NCBI GenBank assembly: GCA_964490005.1
Contig: CAZBBB010000043.1
Coordinates: forward strand, 1-23,029
Source of the DNA: CAZBBB01 sp964490005
GTDB lineage: Bacteria > Planctomycetota > B15-G4
Reading direction: 5' to 3'
Length of the DNA stretch: 23,029 nucleotides
Each line of letters starts with the position of its first letter. The first letter of the stretch is position 1. Below the pieces are notes generated by a model. The model was not told the DNA's origin. It worked only from the letters and a program-made list of their open reading frames with translations, and did no database searches. Position numbers and translations under genes: made by a program. Shown piece after piece: positions 13,598 to 21,122 of the stretch.

Positions 13598-15994
13598 ATG
13601 AAGCGCGCGGGCCGCACGGGCGCGCTGTTCGTCGCGTCCGCCGTGTTGATCGTCGCCGTGCTGCTGTGGTGGTTGGCCGATGGGGGCGGCGGCGACGGAC
13701 CCGTCGCGACCATCGGCGCGCCGCTGACCGACGAGGCAGCCGCGCCGGTCTTCAGCGCACCTCTCGACGAGTCGGTCGTGGGCTTGCCGCGCGCGATCGA
13801 CGGCGCCCCGGCTGTCGTCACGAGCGACGAGGGCGCGGCGGCTCAGGGCAGCGCGTCTGCCTCGCTGCACCTGCGCGTGATCTGGGGCGACGATGGCACG
13901 CCCGCGGCCGACGTCCATGCGACGATCGTGCCGTGGGGCGGGCGCGATCCGCTCTTCGCGGCCTTCGACGTGCGCACCGATGCGCGCGGCGAGTGGAGCG
14001 GCGGCGGGCTGCCGGCGGGCAAGGTGAGCGCCTACGGCGATCGCGGCGGGCACGCCCTGGTCGAGCTCGCACCCGGTGCGGCGGGCGAGATGCTGCTCGA
14101 GATTCCGCCCGGCGTCTCCGTGCACGGAGAGGTCATCGATGCCGAGAGCCTGCCCGTCCCGGGCGCCGAGATCTGGCTCTCGGACTACGGCAATGGCACC
14201 AGAGGGCGCGTCGTCGCCGTCGCCGACGGCGCGGGGCGCTTCGCGTTGCGCGGCGTGTCGCAGAGCCATGCGGTCGGTGCGCGCGCACCGCCGCGCGGGG
14301 CTTCGCCGTTGCGCACGATCCGCACGACCGAGCACGGCGAGCTGTTCGTCACGCTGCAACTCGGCCCGCTCGGCGGCGCGCTGCGCGGCTTCGTGCACGA
14401 CACGGAAGGCATGCCGATCGCCGGCGCGAGCGTCGTCGTCGGGCCCGAGTACGGGTGGCCCGCGCCGAACCCGCGCGACTCGACCCTCTGGAGCGGGCCG
14501 CCGCCCTTTCGCTTGAAGAGCGACGCGGCCGGGCGCTTCTTCGCCGACGGCGTGTCGGCCGGATCGACGCCCGTGGCCGTGCGCGCGAGCGGGTATTCGC
14601 CGCACGCGACGCATGTGACGACCGAGCCCGGCGTCGAAGTGCCGGTCGACATCACGCTGCCCGCTTCGGCCGTGCTCTCGGGCGTCGTGCGCGACACGGC
14701 CGGCGCGCCGGTCGCCGGCGCGAGCATCGAGACCGGCCGCTACGGCGACATCGGCTGGGTCTTCGCCGAGAGCGGCGCCGACGGCAGCTACGAGCTGCGC
14801 GATCTTCCGATCGGCAGTTGCGAGTTCGTGGCGGCGTTGAGGGACGTCGGACGAACGACGCGCCAACTGGACATCTCGGCAGGGACGCGCACGACCTGGG
14901 ATCCCGTGCTCTCGCTCGGTCGCAGCATCGTGGGTCGCGTCGTCGACGAGTCGGGCCACGCCGTCGCCGGCCTGCGCGTCGACGCCGATCGGGAGTCCTT
15001 CGCGGCCGTCCGCAAGTTGCAGGACGAGACGGACGAGGCCGGACGATTCGCCCTCCACAACGCCGAGGACGACACCTACCTCGTGCAGGTGCATCTGCCC
15101 GCCGTGTGGTGGAGCCCGCCGCTCGTGACGCGGGCGGGCGTGCGCCCGTCGGCCGACGAACTCGTGCTCGTCGTGCCCGACGATCGCGAGCCGAGCGCCA
15201 CCGTGGTCGGGCGCGTCCTCGACGGGCGGGGCCTCGTGCCGGCCGGCCTGCGCATCATGTACATGCCCGCGGCGGTGAATTGGGGCCACGAGCTGCCGTT
15301 CGACGCCTCGAGCGGCCGCTTCCGCGGCGGGCCGTGGACGGCCGGGACGATCCACATCAAGGTCGAGGCCGAGGGCTGCTCGCCGTTGTGGCGCCGTGAC
15401 ATCGAACTGGCCGCGCACCGGGAGCACGACCTCGGCGACATCGTGCTCGATGAAGGCGGCACGCTCGTGCTGCGCGCCGCGCTGCCGCAGGGCGTCTTGG
15501 GCCAGCACGCGCGCTGGTCGCTGCGCGACGAGCAGGGGCGCTACGAGATGGGCGCGGCCTTCGAGGCCGATGGAACGGACCGGCGCGAGAACGTTGCATC
15601 GGGGATCTGGGAGCTGCGCGTCGACTCGAGGTACGTCGCGCTGTGGAAGCGTCAGATCGTGATCGCGTCCGGCCGCGAGACCGTCGTCGACCTGCCGCTC
15701 GAGCGCGGCGTGCGCTGGATCTTCACGGTGCGCGCGCCGGTCGGCGCGCAGGCCGCCGACCTCGCGGGATACACCGCCCGCATCACCGACGCCGCCGGGG
15801 AACTCGTCGACGCGCCCGGCCTGTCCTTCTCCGCCGATCCCGCGGACGATCGGCGCTACGCCAGCGTGCAGGTCTGCCTGCGGGACGGCAGCTACACCGT
15901 GAGCATCGAGCGCGACGGAGCGGTGCTCGCAAGCCGCAGCGTCAGCCTGGCCTTCGGCGTTCCGCTCGACAACACGGTCATCGACCTCAACTGA
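13598..15994 (+). CDS. Membrane-anchored protein with tandem carboxypeptidase-regulatory-like (Ig-type beta) repeats
   Basis: A 798-residue protein with a basic N-terminus, one transmembrane segment (about residues 8-27, GALFVASAVLIVAVLLWWL) and a long extracytoplasmic part. The latter is built from several ~80-residue beta-sandwich repeats of the carboxypeptidase-regulatory-like type. Each has the G-x-V-x-D-x-x-G-x-P-x-x-G-A opening, for example VHGEVIDAESLPVPGAEI (175), LRGFVHDTEGMPIAGASV (262), LSGVVRDTAGAPVAGASI (360) and IVGRVVDESGHAVAGLRV (444), paired with a later D-x-x-G-x-F/Y strand such as DAAGRFF and GADGSYEL. No catalytic domain is visible. Such repeats usually act as adhesive or spacer modules; the partner is unknown. 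ATG 13598 has a weak purine-rich stretch (GGGGAAG) upstream. Divergent from serA; no obvious co-transcribed partner. Confidence 0.8.
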   Translation: MKRAGRTGALFVASAVLIVAVLLWWLADGGGGDGPVATIGAPLTDEAAAPVFSAPLDESVVGLPRAIDGAPAVVTSDEGAAAQGSASASLHLRVIWGDDGTPAADVHATIVPWGGRDPLFAAFDVRTDARGEWSGGGLPAGKVSAYGDRGGHALVELAPGAAGEMLLEIPPGVSVHGEVIDAESLPVPGAEIWLSDYGNGTRGRVVAVADGAGRFALRGVSQSHAVGARAPPRGASPLRTIRTTEHGELFVTLQLGPLGGALRGFVHDTEGMPIAGASVVVGPEYGWPAPNPRDSTLWSGPPPFRLKSDAAGRFFADGVSAGSTPVAVRASGYSPHATHVTTEPGVEVPVDITLPASAVLSGVVRDTAGAPVAGASIETGRYGDIGWVFAESGADGSYELRDLPIGSCEFVAALRDVGRTTRQLDISAGTRTTWDPVLSLGRSIVGRVVDESGHAVAGLRVDADRESFAAVRKLQDETDEAGRFALHNAEDDTYLVQVHLPAVWWSPPLVTRAGVRPSADELVLVVPDDREPSATVVGRVLDGRGLVPAGLRIMYMPAAVNWGHELPFDASSGRFRGGPWTAGTIHIKVEAEGCSPLWRRDIELAAHREHDLGDIVLDEGGTLVLRAALPQGVLGQHARWSLRDEQGRYEMGAAFEADGTDRRENVASGIWELRVDSRYVALWKRQIVIASGRETVVDLPLERGVRWIFTVRAPVGAQAADLAGYTARITDAAGELVDAPGLSFSADPADDRRYASVQVCLRDGSYTVSIERDGAVLASRSVSLAFGVPLDNTVIDLN

Positions 15995-16009
15995 CCGCAG
16001 AATCGCGAA

Positions 16010-16030
16010 GGCCGGCACGCGCCGCCGGCC
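16010..16030. terminator. Inverted repeat after the repeat-protein gene
   Basis: GGCCGGC and GCCGGCC form a perfect 7-bp stem with a 7-base loop, 15 bases after the stop at 15994. A further copy of AAGGCCGGC follows at 16035-16043 and could pair alternatively. No T-run. A 3'-end structure is plausible from position. Confidence 0.4.
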
Positions 16031-16101
16031 GATGAAGGCCGGCTGCTAGACTGTCCCGTTCGCCCGAGCGTGCCGGCCAGGCCGCGCGCGCCTCGCCACC
16101 G

Positions 16102-17661
16102 ATGAAGCTGCAACTCATCCATCCGCCGGCCTTCCTCAACCCCACGGCGCTCACGGCGCTGCGGCCGAGCCTGCCGCTGGGGCTGGCCTACATCGCCGCG
16201 GCCGTGCGCGCCGCCGGGCACGAGGTCGCGGTGATCGACGCCGTGGGCGAGGCGCCCGACCGCATCGTGCGCAAGGGCCGCGTCGCGCAGCTCGGCCTGT
16301 CGGTGGAGGAGATCGTGGCGCGCATCGCGCCCGACACGCAGGTCGTCGGCATCGGCGCGATGTTCACCTACCAGTGGCGCGTCGTGGCCGAACTCATCGG
16401 TGCGCTCAAGCGCGACCGGCCCGACCTGCTCGTCGTGGGCGGCGGCGAGCACTTCACCGGGCTGCCCGAGGAGAGCCTGCGCCGTTCGCCGGTCGACCTC
16501 GTCGTGCTCGGCGAGGGCGAGGAGACGATCGTCGAGCTGCTGCGCCGCTACGGCGCCTGGCGCGCGGCGCACGCGGGCGCCGACCCCGCCTCCGGCGTCG
16601 CCGAGTGGGCCGCCGAGCTGCCGGGCACGAGCTTCCGCCGCGGCGACGAGGTCGTGCACAACGCGCGCCGCGACCGCGTGCGCGAGATCGACGCCATCCC
16701 GCGCCCGGCCTGGGACCTCTTCGACGTGTCGGGCTACGACGACCGCCGCCTGATCAACGGCGTGCGCATGGGCCGCACGATGCCGATCCTGGCGACGCGC
16801 GGCTGCCCCTACCGCTGCGCCTACTGCTCCTCGCCCAACATGTGGACGACGAAGTGGGTCGCGCGCGAGCCCAAGCTGGTCGTCGACGAGATCCAGGACT
16901 ACGTCGAGACCTTCGGCGCGAAGAACTTCCCCTTCCAGGACCTCACGGCGATCCTCAAGCGGCAGTGGGTCGTCGACTTCTGCAACGAGCTGATCGCGCG
17001 CAAGCTGCAGATCACCTGGCAGATGCCGACGGGCACGCGCTGCGAGGTCGTCGACGCGGAGGTCGCGGCGCTGCTGCGCGCGTCGGGCGGCCTCTCGCTC
17101 AACTTCGCGCCCGAGTCGGGCAGCGAGGAGGTGCGCAAGAAGGTCTCCAAGCAGATGACGGAGGCCAGCCTGTTCAACGCCGTGCAGGCGGCCGTCGACG
17201 CACGGCTCAACACCTCGGTGTTCTTCGTCCTGGGTTTCCCGCGCGACACGGTGGCCGACTTCCGCGCCACGCTGCGCTGGGCGCGCCGCCTCGCGCGGGC
17301 CGGCGTCGAGGACCTCGCCGTGGGCTTCTACTTTCCGATCCCGGGCACGCGCTTCTTCAAGGAACTCGAGCAGGACGGCAAGGTCGAGCTGAGCGACGAA
17401 CTCATGATGGCGCCGATCTTCGTGCACGACCGCTGGCTCACCGAAGACCGCAACTTCAGCGCCGGCCTCTCGGCGCGCACGCTCACCTGGTGGCGCTACC
17501 GCATCGTGTGGGCCTTCTACTGGCGCGCGATCCTGGTCAACCCGCGGCGCCTGCTGCGCGTCTTCAGGAACTTCTTCTCGGGTCGCGAAGAGAGCAAGTT
17601 CGACTCCTTCCTGCAGATCCTGAAGGAGCGCTTCATCACGCGGCGCGCGCAGGGCGCGTGA
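16102..17661 (+). CDS. Cobalamin-binding-type radical SAM enzyme, coupled to an EamA transporter
   Basis: A 519-residue class-B radical SAM protein. The N-terminal B12-type Rossmann domain covers about residues 1-145 (PSLPLGLAYIAAAVRAAGHE, VVGGGEHFTG, VVLGEGEET), again without DxHxxG. The radical SAM core carries RGCPYRCAYCSS (Cys235, Cys239, Cys242), then NFAPESGSEEV and FFVLGFPRDT. The C-terminal ~120 residues are rich in Trp, Arg and Phe (WWRYRIVWAFYWRAI) and may touch the membrane, hinting at a lipid-like substrate. Its stop overlaps the next gene as GTGA, so it is probably co-translated with an inner-membrane EamA transporter. A TAGACT hexamer lies 49 bases upstream. It shares only the general architecture with the enzyme at 10014-11831. 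The reaction is unknown; methylation or oxidative rearrangement is typical of the class. Confidence 0.85.
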   Translation: MKLQLIHPPAFLNPTALTALRPSLPLGLAYIAAAVRAAGHEVAVIDAVGEAPDRIVRKGRVAQLGLSVEEIVARIAPDTQVVGIGAMFTYQWRVVAELIGALKRDRPDLLVVGGGEHFTGLPEESLRRSPVDLVVLGEGEETIVELLRRYGAWRAAHAGADPASGVAEWAAELPGTSFRRGDEVVHNARRDRVREIDAIPRPAWDLFDVSGYDDRRLINGVRMGRTMPILATRGCPYRCAYCSSPNMWTTKWVAREPKLVVDEIQDYVETFGAKNFPFQDLTAILKRQWVVDFCNELIARKLQITWQMPTGTRCEVVDAEVAALLRASGGLSLNFAPESGSEEVRKKVSKQMTEASLFNAVQAAVDARLNTSVFFVLGFPRDTVADFRATLRWARRLARAGVEDLAVGFYFPIPGTRFFKELEQDGKVELSDELMMAPIFVHDRWLTEDRNFSAGLSARTLTWWRYRIVWAFYWRAILVNPRRLLRVFRNFFSGREESKFDSFLQILKERFITRRAQGA

Positions 17662-18554
17662 GCGGAGGGGTCGCGGTCGAGCGGGAGGCGAGCGCGCCTC
17701 TCTCGGGCCTGACCTGCATGGTGCTCGCGGTGGTCGGCTTCTCGATCATGGCCGTGTGCGTGAAGGCCATCGGCCCGGGCATCCCGAGCCACGAGAAGAT
17801 CTTCCTGCGCACGATCGTGGCCGTGCCGGTGATGTTCTGGCTCGTGGCGCGCGCGGGCCTCGACTGGCGCGGGCGGCGGCGGGGCCTGCTCGCCGCGCGC
17901 GGGCTGCTGGGCTTTCTCGGCATGCTGGGCTACTTCGTCGCGATCGCGAAGCTGCCGCTGGGCAACGCCGTGCTGCTCACGCACGCCAGCCCGATCTTCT
18001 CGGCCTGGTTCGCGGGGCGCTTCCTCGGCGAGCGCGCCGGGCGTGCGGTCTGGATCGCGACGGCCGTGTGCCTGCTCGGCGTGGCGGTCGTGGCGCGCCC
18101 GACGCCCTGGGCCCCGCCGCTGTGGAGCGCGCTGGCGCTGGTCTCGGCGGCCGTGAACGGCGCGACCTACACCGTCGTGCGCGCCACCGCGAAGACCGAG
18201 CACCATCTCGTCGTCGCGCTCTGGCTGCCGATCGTGTGCCTGCCGCTCACGGCCGTGCTGTGCGCCGTCGAATGGGTGGCGCCCGACGCGCGCCAGTGGT
18301 GGCTCATCGGCGGCATGACGATCGCGTCGATCGTCGCGCAGATCCTGATGACGATGGGTTTCCATCGCCTGACGGCCAGCCGCGCCACGAACGTGTTCTT
18401 CCTCGGCGTGGTGCTCGCGCTGTGCTGGCAGCCCTTCCTCGACGAGGCGCCGCTGGGCCTGCTCGATCTCGTCGGCGCCGCGCTCGTCGTCGGCGGCATC
18501 CTGGGCCTGGCCGCCGCCCGCGGCCGCGGCCCCACGCTGGGGCGGCTGGCGTAG
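17658..18554 (+). CDS. EamA/DMT-family transporter
   Basis: A 298-residue inner-membrane protein of the drug/metabolite transporter superfamily with two EamA repeats of five helices each. Characteristic stretches are SHEKIFLRTIVAVPVMF, LPLGNAVLLTHASPIF (end of the first repeat) and ATNVFFLGVVLALCWQPF with LVGAALVVGGILGL (second repeat). Members export or import amino acids, nucleotides, drugs and other small metabolites; specificity is not visible. The GTG at 17658 overlaps the stop of the radical SAM gene (GTGA) and is preferred because the protein then has family length. The coupling suggests that the transporter moves the radical SAM product or its precursor. An inverted repeat surrounds the stop codon (18544-18583). 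Confidence 0.87.
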   Translation: MSGGVAVEREASAPLSGLTCMVLAVVGFSIMAVCVKAIGPGIPSHEKIFLRTIVAVPVMFWLVARAGLDWRGRRRGLLAARGLLGFLGMLGYFVAIAKLPLGNAVLLTHASPIFSAWFAGRFLGERAGRAVWIATAVCLLGVAVVARPTPWAPPLWSALALVSAAVNGATYTVVRATAKTEHHLVVALWLPIVCLPLTAVLCAVEWVAPDARQWWLIGGMTIASIVAQILMTMGFHRLTASRATNVFFLGVVLALCWQPFLDEAPLGLLDLVGAALVVGGILGLAAARGRGPTLGRLA

Positions 18555-18583
18555 CGGCGCGCGCGTGTGCTCGGGCGCCAGCC
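18544..18583. terminator. Inverted repeat spanning the EamA stop codon
   Basis: GGCTGGCG (18544-18551) and CGCCAGCC (18576-18583) can form a perfect 8-bp stem around 24 bases that include the TAG stop. No T-run. It could terminate the radical SAM/EamA operon, though the long loop makes this uncertain. Confidence 0.3.
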
Positions 18584-18642
18584 ATCGGGCCGATACGTTG
18601 GCTGCGCCCGGCGCTTCAGAAGGCCTGGCGGTCGTGATTGCC

Positions 18643-18790
18643 GGATGCGTGACGCGATCCCGCCCAGATGCCGAAACAGGTGTATCATCGCGCCCGCGAT
18701 GCGTCCGATGGGCCGATCACCGGCCGAGCGAAGTGCTGCGGGGTGTGTGCAGGCATCGGGGCGCACGCACAGGGAGGATGCGTGATGCGA
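18643..18790 (+). repeat. Imperfect 15-base direct repeat in the leader of the secreted-protein operon
   Basis: GGATGCGTGACGCGA at 18643-18657 recurs as GGATGCGTGATGCGA at 18776-18790 (one mismatch), 133 bases apart; the second copy covers the start codon of the 778-residue protein gene. The 18555-18784 spacer holds no gene I can support. It also contains a TATCAT hexamer at 18683-18688 that could be a -10, without a convincing -35. Confidence 0.35.
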
Positions 18791-21122
18791 GACGCTCGCG
18801 GGTTTCGGGCCAGCGTTGTCCTTGCAGTCTCGTTGGTGATGTTGGCAACGGGGGGGGGGGAGCGCGGCGGCACAGACGTTGTCGTGTCCTGATCAGGATT
18901 CGAATCTGACGCTCACGACCTGGATCGAGCTTCTCGACTCAAGTGCGGGCGGCGAGGACCTGTCGAACGCGATCGCGGGTGACCTCGAAGTGCTCGATGT
19001 CTTCGTGGTCAACGGAACACGCATCCGCGTCTTCTACACGACCGAGGGCTTCTTCGATTCTGCCGCCAACGTCTTGCGGCCCGGCCGCTTGCGTCCTGTC
19101 GACATCGTGAAGCCGATCCCGGATCTGGCGTCGTTCGGGTTCGCGAATCAGTTCTGGGACGCCGGCGGGACCGCCTGGGACATCCGTGATCCCGTCGCGA
19201 AGTGGAACGACGTGCTGCACCCCCTCCCCAACCCGAATCCCGACGACCCGCCCTTCGCCAAGGGCAACGCGCTCGTTGGCTTCGCGGTGCGCAATGGCTG
19301 GCTGTTCGTGAACGGTCCGCACCGCAACGACAAGGACGTGACGGTGCCGATCAACCCTCAAGGCTTCGACGTCACGGCGTGGAACGGCATCACGATGGTG
19401 AACGGGGCGATCGACCCTGCCAACGTCGTGCCCTTCGAGTTCGAGTCCGCCGGAACGGAACCCGTGGGCGCAGGGATGCGCCGAGCGGTGCCGGAGGGTT
19501 CATTGATCGTCGACACCCACCCCGCGGGCAGCCGCCTCTGCTCTTTCCTGATCGTGGGCAACTACTGCGGCCGGGATGCCGCGGGCCACCTGCTCGTGCA
19601 GAACATCTCGGGCCTGCCGAGCGTGACGGAGACCGAGCGCGTCCACGTGGATTACTACGAGTACCTCGCCGACTGGCTCGACGTGATCGCGCCGTTCAGT
19701 GACCCGCCTTCGCTCGATCTGAACCTGTTTCCGCTCGGTCCGGAGGTGCCGCGCGGCTACTTCACCTGCCCGGGCGGCCCGGACGCCGTCGAGTGCGCCA
19801 ACGCGAGCGTCGAGCCTTCGATCGACACGATCGAGGGCAACAAGTTGCGCCCGGTCGTGGTCGTGACGGTCGCGGCGGGCCTTCCGAACGCGGGTCGCAA
19901 ACTGCTCGTCGCGGGCCTGAACCTCGATCCGATCGACCCGCTGAGCTACGACAGCGCCACGAAGATGCCGCTCGACGGCCCCATCAACCAGGGCAACGGG
20001 CGCGACGACGGCAAGTACGACTACCTCGCGTTCACCGACATCACGGACATGGTCACGCAGAACCCTCCTCCGGAGGGGACCTGGCATTTCCAGGACATCG
20101 GGTCGTGGCGGTCGAAGACCAAGTTCCTGCGCCTGCCGCCCGACGTGTCGGCAGGCTGGAATTACACGATGGGCCCGAATCCGCAGAACTCGGGCCACGA
20201 CTGGAGCGAAGTCGCCGTCGTCAACCCCGATCCGCTCGGCGGGAGCAATCGACAGGTGCCCATCGTCGGCAGCGGCACGATCAAGTCGCTGGCCGCAGAT
20301 CCGACCGGGCAGTACCTGTACGTCGTGTCCTCGGACCAGCACCAGGAAAACGTGATCGAGAACGCCACGCTGGGGGACGGAGGCTGGCACATCCCGCACC
20401 TGTACAAGATCAACCTGGGCGTGGCGGACTTCACCGATCAGGTCGAGATGAACGCGTATGCGCCGAACATCGAGTTCTGGCGCCTGCCGAAGGTCATCAA
20501 CGAACAGTTTCTCACCGTGGCGCCGCCTTCCGGCCAGCATCCGTCGTACTGGGGCTCGACGCTCGTGCGGCCCACGATTCCGGACTTTCCCATGGAGGCC
20601 ATGGGAGGCCAGTGGACCGGCCCGACGCGCGTGAGCGAGGCGTCGTGCGCCGAGATCGGCGAATACTATCCGGGCGAGTACCAGCTCGACCCGACGGCGC
20701 GCACGAAGTTGGTCATCGTCCGGAACGACAATCTCGCATCGCATCCGGTCCGGATGTACATCGGCACGACCGGGCAGGCGCAGACGAGTGACACGGGCAT
20801 GGGTGAGGGAGCACTCGGCCTCGACTTGCCGGGCTTCATCGTCGGGGGACTGTACGTGATCTCGCTGGGCGTACCAGGGAATTCAAGCTATGGCGATCCC
20901 GTCTATCGAAAGACACTCACGCTTTGGCAGGACACGGTGGTCGAGCTTGGCTCCCCGGACATCGATCCGTACATCGTCGCCGGGTTCAAGGTGCTGCCGC
21001 CGCGCACTGAGTTCCTGGGGTCGAATCTCGCGCGCAACGTCCTCGTGGTCTCCGCAGCAAGCATCAAGCAACCGGGTACAGCGGGCCCGGTCGATCGCCT
21101 GACGCTGGTGCAGGATCAGTGA
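18785..21122 (+). CDS. Large exported protein of unknown function; signal peptide put out of frame by an 11-G run
   Basis: Read as one gene with one G removed from the run at 18850-18860, this encodes a 778-residue secreted protein. GGGAGG at 18772-18777 is followed 7 bases later by ATG 18785. The N-terminus MRDARGFRASVVLAVSLVML is a good signal-peptide start, and after the G-run the other frame continues SAAAQTLSC, giving an AAA-Gln cleavage site. As written, the signal-peptide frame stops at 18892 and the body (18861-21122) has only a TTG at 18879, which is the Leu of QTLSC and not a credible start. The mature part is acidic, rich in Asp, Pro and Gly, with no recognised domain or catalytic motif. 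GC is lower than in neighbouring genes. The stop overlaps the next gene as GTGA. It is either phase-variable or a sequencing error. Confidence 0.72.
18850..18860 (+). repeat. Homopolymeric 11-G tract in a signal-peptide region
   Basis: Eleven consecutive G residues, the longest homopolymer I noticed in the window. It lies between codon 22 of the signal peptide and the SAAAQ cleavage region. Ten or thirteen Gs would keep the 778-residue frame open; eleven breaks it. Such tracts are known slippage-driven phase-variation switches in other bacteria, but long G-runs are also common sequencing-error sites. Confidence 0.9.

Noticed and set aside
11713..15399. 1228-codon open frame on the plus strand
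   Set aside because: Arg/Ala-rich shadow antisense to serA and out of frame with the repeat protein; no domain seen.
13574..16018. 814-codon minus-strand frame opposite the repeat protein
   Set aside because: The plus-strand frame has a membrane anchor and clear repeats; the minus frame is a His/Arg/Ala-rich mirror.
18879..21122. TTG at 18879 as the true start of the secreted protein
   Set aside because: It encodes the Leu just after a perfect signal-peptidase site and has no ribosome site. The signal peptide in the neighbouring frame explains the gene better.
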